64,000 nt of DNA from Lepidostoma basale (lineage: Eukaryota; Arthropoda; Insecta; Trichoptera; Lepidostomatidae). A program made the position numbers and the translations under genes. The stretch is taken from positions 1-64,000 of the forward strand of contig JAHDVF020000998.1 in NCBI GenBank assembly GCA_022606425.2, in the 5' to 3' direction. Positions 41,810-52,600 of the stretch are shown here, in pieces; position 1 is the stretch's first letter, and the number at the start of each line of letters is the position of its first letter. The notes beneath the pieces are model-generated. The model did not search any database, had not been told where the DNA came from, and saw nothing but the letters and a program-made list of their open reading frames with translations.

Positions 41810-42498
41810 TTATGAGAGGACCGCGCTAGTTTTGGAGGGAAAACTAATCGCCCAGATCGCGGCAAACTCGTTATTTTCCGAAACTTTCTATAAAACAATC
41901 GAGTACCTACGCTTTCCGAATGAATAGTTTCAAAAAGCCATTAGAATAACCGCGAGAGACCGTCCCGCGAATGCGCTGACGTGACAGCTGCACGATTGGA
42001 TTATAATTTAAAAAATATCGAATGCAATTAACGCGGCAAAGTGAAAAAATATTCCGTGCTTGTTTTGACACTTGTGTTGTTGCTTTGTTTCGATTTGAAA
42101 GATATTCTGTGTTGCCGTGTCTAAAAAAATAAATAAACTAATTGTTTTACAATATAAGTGACTCGGTGCTTGGCTGACACAACAGTTATTTGCATAATAT
42201 AATATAAAATAATGCGTTTTAAAATCATATTTATATTTAATGTTTATTGGCACTCATAGTACAAATACTATACAAAACATTACTTGGCAATTTATTGTAT
42301 TACATATATTTAATATATGAAAATATTATAACTGAATAAATACTTTATATGTGGTGATTTAAAAATTGAAGTGTTTATAAAAAATTGGGGCATAATCAAA
42401 ATGGCTTAACAATGAATTTATTTATTACTAAATGTCTTATCAAAATTAAGTAACAAGAACGTTAAAACTTGTGTAAAAAGCGTGTGGTAGATTCGAAG

Positions 42499-43207
42499 AT
42501 GTCTTCTTTACATTCGGAAGATGAACAGGAAGAGATAAACGTGGATACGGACAGCAGACTATCAGCGAACTGCGACCAATCAGATCACGAATCAGACAAA
42601 CGTTCAGAATCTTATAGTCCCAGAAATCGTCACAACATGCATTCCATATCTCCAGATATTCACAGAAGTCACCTGACGTCGCAAACCCATCCAGCGCAAA
42701 TCTCTTTACCTTTTAGCATATCGAGGCTTTTAGGGAAGTCGTTTGACGATGAAAAAAATCTCGTGAACGCCGCTAGAAGAGGTGTGGATGAGCTGATGGA
42801 TAGAATTCACAGAAGAGACTCAAACGAGGATACTACAGACGAAGAAGGAAGATTGAGAAGCGACAATGACTCGGAGCAGGGAAGAGACGAATTCAGAAGA
42901 GCGGAACACCACGATAACGAATCTGAGAGTGCGAAAGATGAATTTAGGAATATAAACAATGCCGAGGGGGAGATGGACTCCGCTAGGGAAGAATACAGGC
43001 GGTTAAGTGAAGGGGGGATGGCGAATTGCTTCATGGGTCCGATGGGCGTGGGGTATGGGGTTCCAGGGTTCTATGGATCCGGGGGTGGGGTGCTGAGGGT
43101 GCCAGCGCAGAGGGCCTTGGCTGGCCTTCCCTGGGGGCTGCCCCTGGACCCGAGACAAGCCGCCGCGGCTGCCTTCGCCCACCAGGTCGTCAAAGACAGA
43201 CTAAATG
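42499..43207 (+). CDS. First coding exon of a probable NK-like homeobox transcription factor (Tlx/C15-like?)
   Basis: I chose ATG at 42499 (AAG before it, MSSLHSEDEQEE after it); the frame is open a little farther upstream only through a TTG. 236 residues are encoded before the donor ATG/GTAAGC, phase 1. Residues 5-45 are acidic and serine-rich. Residues 71-79 (PFSISRLLG) look like an eh1 Groucho-binding motif. Residues 107-172 hold three imperfect acidic repeats (DSEQGRDEFRR, SESAKDEFRN, DSAREEYRR). Residues 179-200 are Gly-rich. Residues 209-235 (GLPWGLPLDPRQ, AAAAAF, HQVVKDRLN) recall the Tlx/C15 segment just before the homeodomain, where an intron is expected. No homeodomain is in this window, so family placement is inference; Hmx, Barx or other NK-like genes are alternatives. 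Confidence 0.75.
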
Positions 43208-43277
43208 GTAAGCATTCATAAATTATTTATTATTAATGTTGTTTATTAATAATAATAATTATAATTAACCTGATAAT
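43208..43277 (+). other. Start of intron 1 of the homeobox gene
   Basis: The GTAAGC donor begins at 43208. No acceptor followed by a homeodomain is found downstream to 64000, so the intron probably exceeds 20 kb and contains all the elements listed below. Confidence 0.55.
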
Positions 43278-43396
43278 TAAATAAAACGATGTTTTTTAAC
43301 TACTTCTACTTTTGTCTTTATTTCGACAGCGACCGATTTGGCCGCTGTCGAAATAAAGACAAAAGTGGAAGTAGTTAAAAAACATCGTTTTATTTA
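43278..43396. repeat. Near-perfect 54-bp palindrome with 11-bp loop
   Basis: Left arm 43278-43331 and right arm 43343-43396 pair with a single mismatch (TTCTACT versus TTCCACT). The loop is ACCGATTTGGC. It begins 70 bp after the homeobox exon donor. It could be a tiny foldback MITE; a transcript would form a strong hairpin. Confidence 0.92.
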
Positions 43397-43399
43397 AAC

Positions 43400-43536
43400 T
43401 ACTAAAACTAACCATCACGCCGTCTCCCCGAAAGGGTAGGCAGAAAGAATGGACTGTGACACTTTATCCGATGCGGCACTCCATCCTTCTCTTTTCGCTC
43501 CGCGAGAGACGCGGTTTGATGGGTTGCGAACCTCAT
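43400..43536 (-). mobile_element. RTE-alpha variant with distinct inner sequence
   Basis: Starts with the alpha tip (CATCACGCCGTCTCCCCG) but after about 55 bp continues into GATGCGGCACTCCATCC, GCTCCGCGAGAGACGCGG and GGGTTGCGAACCTCAT. The same join occurs at 57803-57942. Confidence 0.75.
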
Positions 43537-43659
43537 TATTATTTAAAATGAACTTCCATCAAGAGATTTCAGTATAATCATTTCATTATTATTAAACTGA
43601 TTTATATAACGCTATTTTTGTGAATAACTCACCTCAAGGGCGCTTTACTTACTTACTTA

Positions 43660-43970
43660 TTATGGCCACACAACTCTTGAAGAGTTTTAGCCTCCTTGAT
43701 GACTTTTTTCCAAGCTTCTTGATCCTGTACCTTTTGCTCCCAGCAGTCCGATTCGCCAAACCTAGCTAGATCAGCCAGAACATTTTCCATTAGGCGATAT
43801 CTACGCCTTCTTAAAGGTCTTTCTGTGGTCCTTCTTGACGCGTACAGGGTCTTGATTGCTCTGGTCTCTTCGGCTCGGCATACGTGTCAAATCCATGTTA
43901 GGCGACTGGCTCTCACGGTGCTCGTTATAAGGGGATGCTGGGTCATTTGAGCTGCATCTGACACTAGCAA
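43660..43970 (-). mobile_element. LINE C-terminal fragment
   Basis: Minus-strand frame to 43801 (LTRMPSRRDQSNQDPVRVKK), continuing degraded to a GGCCATAATAAGTAAG end near 43660. Same family as 39255-39560. Confidence 0.6.
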
Positions 43971-44284
43971 TCAGATAATATTTGTTTATAGGTATTTTGA
44001 AAATGTGGGGTATTAAATTAGATTTTAAATCAATCGGATTGTCAGTGCATCTGAGGCGTCCGTGGGCGAATTCAAGACAGACGGATTTGCCACCGCGTAA
44101 GCCCGATCTCCAAAATTTGTCCGGGGCTGTGCATTGACTCAACTAATCTGCCTATTGCCTAGGAGTTTGCTGATCGAAGCGTAGAGTAAACACCCAGTCG
44201 GTGTTTTAAAAAAAAATCATATTAACAAAAGTCATCTCATTCGACATACCCTGTATTGTTGTGACTAGATATAAACCAATTTTA
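43971..44284. other. Spacer
   Basis: Possibly LINE-derived (a GC-richer segment at 44040-44130), but not assignable. Confidence 0.3.
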
Positions 44285-44640
44285 TTTTTCTCCTTCTTCC
44301 TTATTGTAGACCTATGTGGTCTCTTCTCTAGAGTGTTGCTCCTCATGTGAGGTAGATTCCCAGCTGCCCTTCCATCTTTTCCACGAGAGACCTCCTGTCT
44401 TCCACGAGGACGAGTCCCATGAGGCTGATATGCAATATAGGGAAGTCTGGTGGTGTCCACTCTTTGAACATGACCGTACCAGTCCCTTTTTCGTTGTCTA
44501 CTCCATATTATAATATCCTCAACCTCACATATCAATCTTATTCTGGTGTTCCTCACGCGAACTCTCAGTGTCTTGCCTGCTATCGTCCTCAGTGTCTTCA
44601 TTTTGGAAGTCCTCAAAACTTGTTTGGTCCTTACTGTGTA
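44285..44640 (-). mobile_element. RTE-delta relative 3' end
   Basis: Reversed coding: TKQVLRTSKMKTLRTIAGKT, RVRNTRIRLICEVEDIIIW, DWYGHVQRVDTTRLPYIA. The tail GAAGAAGGAGAAAAAT lies at about 44290. Closest to the copy at 27275. Confidence 0.8.
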
Positions 44641-44699
44641 CATTATACCAATTTTCATAAATTGTAATAAAAAAATCATGTAAATTAATCGTCCAATAA

Positions 44700-44790
44700 A
44701 TATAATCACGTAAAGACGTTATTTCCATAAAATAATATAAAACTTCTAGAAAACAGGCGTTTTATTCATATTAATTCATGTTTAATGTTG
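44700..44790. repeat. MITE1 right arm
   Basis: CCATAAAATAATATAAAACT then TCTAGAAAACAGGCGTTTT. Confidence 0.55.
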
Positions 44791-44942
44791 GCTCGGATTT
44801 ATGTTTGCTAAAAAAGTTAAAAATATTATTTTATATGTGCCGAAATATGCTTTTATATTCTCTAACCTTATATTTACTGTTAACTAGAAATAAACAAGAT
44901 CTTATGTGTGACAAACAATTTTTTTGTATCGTACAATTAAAA

Positions 44943-45447
44943 ACTAACTAACTTACCACCACGCCGTCTCCCCGAAGGGGTAGGCAGAAGGAATGGACTG
45001 CCACACTTTCTTCCCTGACATATTTCTCTCGCTTCCTCAACATTCATACATTGTGTCATGGACGCGCGTCGATTTATCTGACTCCTCACATGGCCAACAT
45101 TCAATATTTGATTTATTTGATCGTTCCACGTTTTCCTCGGTCTTTCTCTATTTCTGGTTCCATTTACATCGTTAACATATAATTTTTTTACCATTCTTTC
45201 TTCATTCATTCTTTCCATATGTCCAAACCATCTTAATGATCCGTTCATTATTTTGTTCATAACACCATCATTCGCACCGCATTCACTTCTTATATTTTCA
45301 TTCGACAGTCTATCACACACAGAGTATCACACATTCGTCTAAGAGATATCATTTCTACTGCATTTATTCTACTTTCATCCTTCTTTTGCCAGTTCTATGC
45401 TTCGCTTTCATACATAAGGGTCGGTAGAAGAACACCATTGTGCACTG
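44943..45447 (-). mobile_element. RTE-alpha 3' end
   Basis: ACTAACTAACTTACCACCACG tip, then frame 45320-44937: RLSNENIRSECGANDGVMNK, GSLRWFGHMERMNEERMVKK, TWNDQINQILNVGHVRSQ. A frameshift near 45325 separates the RINAVEM part. Confidence 0.8.
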
Positions 45448-45589
45448 CACTGACTTTAGTCAGATAAATGAGTAGTGAGAATCATGATTCAATCAATTGT
45501 TGCTGTAATGATTTGGTTTGTAAGAAAACATCGTTTTGTAAAATTATCTTAGTAAATACTTGATAGTCATCTATTGTACCTGAACAATG

Positions 45590-45790
45590 GTGTAAAACTC
45601 CATATTAAATAATTAAAATGAATTAAAACATCTGTTTTTTAGAAGTTCGGTTATATTTTATGGGAATGACATGTTTCACCTTCCTAAAGCATTATTAACT
45701 GCATTTATTAATGCCTTAGCAAGGCGAAAAACAGGTATATAATTACCATAAAAAATAACAAAACTTTATGAAAACTAGTTAAAAAATTAT
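45590..45790. repeat. MITE1, nearly full length
   Basis: ACAATGGTGTAAAACTCCAT at the outer left, GGTTATATTTTATGGGAATG, a centre at AACTGCATTTATTAATGCC, and a degraded right arm to about 45780. Confidence 0.7.
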
Positions 45791-46149
45791 GCAGTATATT
45801 AGTACCAGCAATATATTATGTTAATTATTTAAAAAAAATGCTAATCGTTCTAAAATTCACACTTTTTTTTACAATACAAGCTATGCAGTTCCGGCTTTTT
45901 GACTTTCCTCATCATAAATAATGATAATATAACAAAAAAAAAAACGGGGGTCATCAATGACATCCTCAATCTTACTGCCTCAATCCTCGGTAGGTACCTA
46001 CCAGACAACACCATAAGGTAGGTACCTGCCCGGCAATCAAAATAAACCGCAAAACTGTCGTAAAATTCTAGGCTTATCCCCCGACGGAGACGGGTAGGTA
46101 CTGAATAGACGAGCAGTGGCAACCTAGGCAGGCAGGCCCGTCTGGAAAA
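45791..46149. other. Spacer with GTAGGTACCTACC palindromes
   Basis: Palindromes at 45990 and 46018. CAGTGGCAACCTAGGCAGGC at 46115 resembles a hAT-type terminus, but no partner end or duplication is seen. Confidence 0.4.
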
Positions 46150-46690
46150 AAATATGGGGTATTTCGATTTATTATTTGATTTTCAGACCATTGATATAAG
46201 ACAAGGTATCAGGTTGTCTCAAGGATATAATATGGAAAAAACAAGTACCAATATGAGAACTGACAGTAAGGTCAGAATATATAAATCCTGCGTAAGGCCT
46301 ATACTGACATATCGCAGTGAGACCAGAGCGGATACCATAATGAAGGCTAAATGGGTACGGGTGGCAGAGATGAGGACGCTGAGGATGATAGCAGGACTAT
46401 TCAAGATAGGGTTAGAACACTGCTATCCGCGAGATCTGCAAGGTGGAGGATGTCGTAAGATGGGTCAGACAACACAGAAGATACTGGAATGCGCACGTGT
46501 AGAGGATGGATCCCACCAGAATCCCACACGCTGTGGCGCATCAGATTCCTGCCGGCTGCTGTCCCCCCGGAAGACCGCCGAAGAGATGGAGAGATAGTTG
46601 GGAGTCAACCTCCCAAGAGAGGCCAGCCTGACTTCAGGAACAGACCAAAGGTCTATAAGGAGAAGAATAAGAAGAAGAATATATAAAACA
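46150..46690 (+). mobile_element. RTE-delta 3' end
   Basis: SKVRIYKSCVRPILTYRSET, WVRVAEMRTLRMIAG, then frame-shifted copies of the distal end (GASDSCRLLSPRKTAEEMER). It ends GGAGAAGAATAAGAAGAAG near 46675. Confidence 0.75.
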
Positions 46691-46719
46691 TATTCGCTGT
46701 TCAAATAAATTGAATATAA

Positions 46720-46790
46720 TATTAGTCGACGTTTTCATTCGTATTAATCAATTAATTTGGAGTTTGACATCGTTGTTCAAGAAACAATAA
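46720..46790. repeat. MITE1 outer end
   Basis: GACGTTTTCATTCGTATTAA and GGAGTTTGACATCGTTGTTC. Confidence 0.5.
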
Positions 46791-46859
46791 ATGAATATTA
46801 TCTATTTGGTGTTATTATATCGACGCTCATGGAAAGGGAAAAATAAGAATGATGTAGCT

Positions 46860-47560
46860 GGAATGAACTAGCTGAAATGCTTAAAGAACTAAACGGTGTA
46901 TACAAATCTGTAGGGTTGAATATGAACCTGGCAAATATCAAGGTGATGGGCACGGAAAGGCTTGAAATCAATGTAGAAGGCAACAGAATTGAGAATGTCC
47001 AAGAATATACATACCTGGGACACAACATTCGATTGGGCCGAGATAACCAAACCGCAGAGCTAAAAAGAAGAATTGGACTAAGCTGGGCAGCTTTCGGAAA
47101 CATGGGTTACATCCTTAAAAACCGGAAAATATCGATCAACCTGAAACAAAAAGTCTATGAAGCCTGCGTTCTGTAGTACTAATGCTCTTGAAACTGTAAC
47201 ATTGTCCAAACAAAGAGCCACGGAAAGAGCCATGTTAGGAATAAGCCTAAGAGACAGAGTCAGAAACGATATGGTGAGAGAAAAACAAAGGTCACTGACA
47301 TCATCCACCGGGTGGCGACTCTAAAATAGCAATGGGCAGGTCACGTAGCCAGAAGCTCAGATGAAAAATGGACAAGAAGACTGCTGACTTGGAGACCGTT
47401 GACGGCAAAGATAAGTGCAGGGCGACCGCAACTACGGTAGTAGGATGATCTGAACAGACACGTCGGAATAACCTGGTTGCAGTCTGCACAAGACAGAGTG
47501 ACATGGAAGCGAATGGAGGAGGCCTTTGTCTAGAAGTGGACGGGAATAGGTTGAGGAAGA
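46860..47560 (+). mobile_element. RTE-epsilon, longest copy here
   Basis: Frame 46877-47176 covers the region after the RT active site (MLKELNGVYKSVGLNMNLAN, ENVQEYTYLGHNIRLGRDNQ, AAFGNMGYILKNRKISINLK). It then continues degraded through ARRTHVASTRWRLKW-like sequence to GAGGAAGAAGA near 47562. Confidence 0.8.
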
Positions 47561-47569
47561 AGATAGCAA

Positions 47570-47870
47570 ATGAGGTGGAAATGAGATATCTTGGACGAAT
47601 GTGTGAAACATTTTTAAATGAATGAGTGAGTGAAAGAGTGAGAGAGAGAGACTAAGGTAAGTAAGAAGTGAATACAGTGCGGATGAAAGCGTTATGAACA
47701 AAATAATGAAAGCAAATAATAATGAGAGAAATAATAGTGAAAAAAATATATAGGTTGAATAAGCGAATGACTGCGAAATCAAGGAACCGGAGAAAAAGTG
47801 TTCGTTATAGGAGGTGTTGACGTACATGCATTACACGCTGTATGAATTTTGATGAAGAGAGTAAAGGTGC
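47570..47870 (+). mobile_element. RTE-alpha, highly degraded
   Basis: Nucleotide matches only (GAAATGAGATATCTTGGACG, GCGTTATGAACAAAATAATG, TGCATTACACGCTGTATGAA). No tail survives. Confidence 0.5.
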
Positions 47871-47979
47871 AACGCCCTGCAAAATATACACACCTACTAG
47901 GTATAATGAATTGAACACAAAAATATATAATATTATACAATTTGTTTTTTTGAATGTATACAAATACTTGTAGACAAAT

Positions 47980-48352
47980 ACTGGATTTTACCCATTGCGG
48001 GTTAATCATTTTAAAGGATTAATTGTATCTCAATAGAGACGAAGATGTAAATTGTTTTTTGGAAACAGAATATGGTAATCGAGGCGTTTACAGGACTTAT
48101 GACCTGTCATTGGTTGGGTTAAGCGATCACTTTATGTTAAAAACATTCTTCATTCCGCCCTTCTTACGACCACCACGTCTGACAAAATTTTGAAAGATGT
48201 ATTATATATATGCTACTATGTTAAAAACACTTCACATTTTTTTAGGTCAATCTACACTAGCGCCATCTATTAAGATTAAATGTAAGCTACCATATTCTGT
48301 TTCAAAAAAAACAATTTACATCTTCGTCTCTATTGAGATGCAATTAATCCTT
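47980..48352. repeat. MITE2 copy
   Basis: AAGGATTAATTGTATCTCAA at 48014 and its inverse ending at 48352, with inner ends GACGAAGATGTAAATTG / CAATTTACATCTTCGTC. The left outer sequence ACTGGATTTTACCCATTGCG recurs at 5715-5745 and 59869-59895 beside other copies, so the true end may be near 47980. Confidence 0.85.
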
Positions 48353-48379
48353 AATATAATATTATATATTAAAATATAT

Positions 48380-48750
48380 TTCTTCTTCTTCTCCGGCGTT
48401 GCAACCTTTGGTGGAATTTAGCCTCCTCCAAGAAACGTGTCTATCCCGTCCTGTCTCTGGGCTCCACCTCCCAGTTTTGCTGCTCCAGGACTTGACAGTC
48501 TGCCATGGCATCATCCAAACATCGCAGTCTCGGCCTGCCGACGCTTCTTCGGCCTACTGGATTGTCATACAACACTCTTTTGGGGAGCTCCAAACCCCTC
48601 ATGCGGTGCAAGTGCCCTAGCCAGCGCAGTCTGTTAATCTTTATAAACTTGACCACGCTGACGTCCTGGTATAGATCGTACAGCTCTGTGTTGTAACTCC
48701 TTCTCCACGTCTGACCATCCTTAATGGGTCCGAAGATTCTGCTGAGGTTT
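48380..48750 (-). mobile_element. RTE-like LINE 3' end
   Basis: CTTCTTCTTCTCCGGCGTTG tail end, then reversed coding VKFIKINRLRWLGHLHRM, LPKRVLYDNPVGRRSVGRPR, NWEVEPRDRTG. Same family as 13030-13560. Confidence 0.8.
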
Positions 48751-48824
48751 TTCCTATGTAGTTAAAAATATACATATTAATAAACGTAAGATTTTACATA
48801 TAATATACAATAATTTATAATTAA

Positions 48825-49215
48825 AACAAATGAAAACGCCTGCTTTCTAGACGTTTTTCTAGAAGTCTAAGGCATTATTAAATGTTTAAAAAAAAAAATT
48901 GAATTATGCCTGAAAAAGGCGAAATATGTCATTCCCATAAATTGTAATAAAACTTCTATAAAACAGAGATTTTAATTATTATTAATTATTCAATAGTTTT
49001 ACACAATTGTTTAAGAAACAATGGTATAAAAATTATAAAACGTCCGCTTTCTAGAAGTATATTTTGATTATATATCAATCACCTGTTTTGCCTTTCCAGA
49101 GCATAATTAAATATTTTTAGGGCACTTCATAGTGCCCTAGGAAGATAAAATATGTCAATCCCGTAAAATAAAATAAAACTTTTAGAAAAACAGGTGATTT
49201 TGTCAAATATAAATA
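48825..49215. repeat. Two MITE1 copies in tandem
   Basis: The first at about 48825-49020 and the second at about 49030-49215. Each has both arms (GTCATTCCCATAAATTGTAA; AATCCCGTAAAATAAAATAA) and an outer ATTGTTTAAGAAACAAT between them. Both have drifted. Confidence 0.7.
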
Positions 49216-49644
49216 TCTATTGCACAATTTTCAGACAAACAATTATATTCGGTCGAAAACCCTTTAACGGCACGTGTTAAAAGGGCTTTATTTAAAATTT
49301 ATTTCACATCTTTCGCATTACGAAATTTGTTTGGTTTTAACAAATATATAGGTACCCAACTTATATTCAAATCTAAAATTTATCTCCGTTCTGCCATTTT
49401 ATGTCTATCGGTTACATAAGAAACCATGTAGGTAGGTATTTCTCAATTTTCTTCGTTTTTCCTAACATTTAAATCTTTTAATTATTTTTTCTTATATATA
49501 AGTATTTAATTTGTATAATTAATAAATTTTCTCAAAAATATCAAATGTTTTAGATTAAAAAATGTAAAACTTTGGTGCGTAATGAATTTTTTGGTCTTCA
49601 TCGACTTTCAATTCTTCAGACATTCTTATTAAAGATGTAGATGC
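49216..49644. other. AT-rich spacer
   Basis: No recognised element. Confidence 0.35.
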
Positions 49645-50724
49645 AGTGCACAATGGTGTTCTTGCACCGTCCCTTATGTATGGAAGCGAAGTATGGAACT
49701 GGCAAAATAAGGATGAAAGTGGAATAAATGCAGAAGAAATGAGATCTCTTAGACGAATGTGTAGATATTCTATGTATGATAGAGTGTCGAATGAAAATAT
49801 AAGAAGTGAATGCGGTGCGAATGATGGTGTTATGAACAAAATAACGAAAGGTTCTTTAAGATGGTTTGGACACATGGAAAGAATGAATGAATAAGGAAGG
49901 GAAAAAAAGATATGTTAACGATGTATATGGAACTAGAAATAGAGGAAGACCGAGGAAAATGTGGCATGATCAATTGCACATTAATCATTTATTGAATGTC
50001 GGCCACGTGAGGAGTCAGAGAAATCCACGCGTGTGAATTACACCATGTAGGTATGAATGTTGAGGAAGACTACTACAAAATACAGAATTACATACCAAGA
50101 GGGGAAAAAGTTATAATATTATGTACGAAGCGTATGTTAAAAGCCGACTGACATATATGATTCCTTTCTGTGGGACAGGTAACCAAAAGGACATCTCTAG
50201 ACTCCAAAGCCAAACAAATAAAATAATAACATTAACTACCTTACCCCAACCATACAAGTATACAGACAAACAAAACAAATGGACATATCCGACCTGACCA
50301 AATTTGACACCTTGAAAATTGTACACAGAGTGACCATGGAAAAGACAACAGACAGCAGCTACAAATTAACTTAAAATTCAGACATACACAGACACTGGAC
50401 CAGGAACTGTGACAGATATCACTTACCGAATGCACGAACTAAGACAGGACAATCAAGGATATTGAACAATTGAAACTTTATAATGAACTATCAAAAGACA
50501 CAAGGAGTCTCACTACAACTCAATATAAACTATATCTGAAACATTACATAATTAATAGTAAGATTTAAAAATGTATTCTTATAATCCAATTGGGTTTTTA
50601 AAAAAAGAAATTAAATTAAAAAAAAGCGAGAGAAATGTGTCAGGAAAGAAAAGTGTGGCAGTCCATTCTTTCTGCCTACCCCTTCGGGGAGACGGCGTGA
50701 TGGTTAGATAGTTAGTTAATTAAA
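49645..50724 (+). mobile_element. RTE-alpha 3' end, split by a second LINE
   Basis: 49645-50066 holds AVHNGVLAPSLMYGSEVWN, RSLRRMCRYSMYDRVSNENI, GSLRWFGHMERMNE. The copy resumes at 50626 (CGAGAGAAATGTGTCAGG) and ends TGATGGTTAGATAGTTAG. The break falls exactly within MNVEEARE. Confidence 0.85.
50067..50625 (+). mobile_element. Jockey/CR1-like LINE fragment inserted in RTE-alpha
   Basis: Plus-strand reading YEAYVKSRLTYMIPFCGTGN, QKDISRLQSQTNKIITLTTL, then degraded. It ends in an A-rich run (AAAAAAAGAAATTAAATTAA) at about 50595-50625. It interrupts the alpha copy, so it is the younger of the two. Confidence 0.8.
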
Positions 50725-51069
50725 TATTAATGAATCTAAAGAATGTTTATTTTAATGATTACGAGTGGATGGTTTCGTATAGCTGGCTTCACACCAACAT
50801 CTTACGATGTATACCAGTGGTTGCATCTTCAAAGAAAAGGGTGCCACTGAACCTTGACGATGCAGTACACCAAACAGCACACTTAAGTGGGTGTAATTGT
50901 TACTGATAAACTGTTCTTGCACTCTCCGTAGCTCATATTCTGCTGTTTTCCATCTTAACGAAGATAGTTACTTAGAAATGGGCTTCATCGCTCATTAATG
51001 AATTTGGATGAAATAGGGCTTTAACGGAAACAAAACATTTTTTTTTAGATTTTTGTCTAAATATTAAAA
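50725..51069. other. Spacer
   Basis: Mixed composition. 50770-50960 may be the reversed or degraded end of another element (no clear family). No gene. Confidence 0.35.
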
Positions 51070-51500
51070 CTAAAGCAAAGATGGCAGTAACTTGGAGTTC
51101 TAGTGCCAACCCTTATGTATGGAAGTGAAACTTGGAGCTGGCAAAAAATGATGAAAGTAGGATAAATGCCGTAAAAATGAGATCACTGAGAAGAATGTGC
51201 GGAAAACGATATAAGGAAGAAAAGGCAGAACGACAAAATAAGGAAGAAATGTAAGGCTGATTGCATCATAAGTATAATTAAAAAAGGATCCCTTAGATAG
51301 TTTGGACATATGGTACGAATGGACGAGAGAAGAATGGTTAAAATTTTGTATACAAGCAGTGTGAGTGGAAAAAGAAGTCGCGGAAGACCAAGAAAAGCAT
51401 GGCATGACCAAATTAATCAAATACTGAAAATTCGAAGTCGGAAAAATCGAAGAACGTGCATGTTACGATGTATGAATGTGGAGGAAGCAAGATAGGTATG
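51070..51500 (+). mobile_element. RTE-gamma 3' end
   Basis: SSANPYVWK-type start, RSLRRMCGKRYKEE, then frame 51310-51495: MVRMDERRMVKILYTSSVSG, KRSRGRPRKAWHDQINQIL, RTCMLRCMNVEEAR. It ends facing the beta copy tail to tail. Confidence 0.75.
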
Positions 51501-51544
51501 TCAGGACAGAACGGTATGGGGGTACATCCTCTCTGTCTCCCCCC

Positions 51545-51825
51545 GTAGGGGTTTCTCCGCAAGGGTAGGCAGAGAGAATGGACCGCCACACTACTCTATC
51601 CTGACATACCTCTCTAGCTTCCTTCACATTTATACAGCGAGTCACACACGCACGTCGATTCTTCCGGCTTCTGACATGACCAACCTTTAAAATTGGATTG
51701 ATTTGTTCATGCCATGTTTTCCTCGGTCTTCCTCGACTCCGTACTCCATTATCGTTAACGTATACTTTTTTAACCATTATTTCTTCACCCATGCGCTCTA
51801 TATGTCCGAAATATAATATTCAAAA
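51545..51825 (-). mobile_element. RTE-beta 3' end
   Basis: Reversed frame 51792-51463: MVKKVYVNDNGVRSRGRPRK, TWHEQINPILKVGHVRSRKN, WRSILSAYPCGETP. The two 3' ends at 51500-51545 are joined without either tail repeat. Confidence 0.8.
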
Positions 51826-52209
51826 TAGTATATATTCAAAATAATTTTTATTTTTTTATTTGCTCTGTAGGCCTGTTATTTGATATATTTTATAATAAAG
51901 TTTTACCTTAAGACGGCCCTGTATATGGTAGATCGCCTTGCCTCCTTGTTTTAGAGATTTTTCTCTCCTCGTGCATCGTGTCCGACAGGAGGAATACTAG
52001 CTATTAAAAAGCGAGCGGTAGCTCATTTGTTAGGGGTGCGATTGTCATTTTTTTAAATTCAAAATTCGAATCAAAGAACACGAAATTTAAATATTTTAAT
52101 TTACATTATTTTTCTACCTAATGCGAATTGTTCGTATAAAAATTATTGCAAAATAATATTATTAAAAAAATGAAGATATATCTGATTTTATTACTGACCA
52201 TAACTGACT
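51826..52209. other. Spacer
   Basis: No recognised element. Possible LINE 3' scrap near 51900-52040. Confidence 0.35.
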
Positions 52210-52600
52210 AAATACTGACATCATTTTCATTTATTTATTTATTTTCATTTATTTATTTAAATATATCCTAAGCATGACAGAATTATTTTCCAATACACTA
52301 AGCATACAAGTTGGAGATAGACAATTATAAGTTAAACATGATAAAATAATAAAAGAGCGTGAAACATAAGATACATGACAAATTAATAAAATGAATATAC
52401 AATTATAATAAGAACAGTGCTTCACTCAGGTGAGCCAGACTATCACAAAATACGTCAAATTCCGAGGTGATATGATTTAGTAAAGATATTGCTCTACCTA
52501 CCGGCATAACCATTGGCAGGTTGGTTCTGCATCGTAGGAGATAATACAATCTATGGCCCCTTTGTCAATATCCACTAGGAATCTTACTGTCTTCGTGAAA
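52210..52600 (-). mobile_element. LINE 3' UTR and coding end
   Basis: ATTTATTTATTTATTTTCA tail at 52228-52260, then the reverse of the 13790-13960 UTR. At about 52480-52590 a J-like coding end follows (reverse of MQNQPANGYAGR-type sequence). Confidence 0.6.

Noticed and set aside
42469..42498. Upstream TTG start extending the homeobox exon
   Set aside because: TTG initiation is unlikely in an animal mRNA. ATG at 42499 has a good context and starts the acidic N-terminus.
46115..46149. CAGTGGC as a third hAT-like terminus
   Set aside because: No matching opposite end or 8-bp duplication was found.
51900..52040. Possible gene segment at a GC-richer patch
   Set aside because: No open frame of useful length and no recognisable motif.
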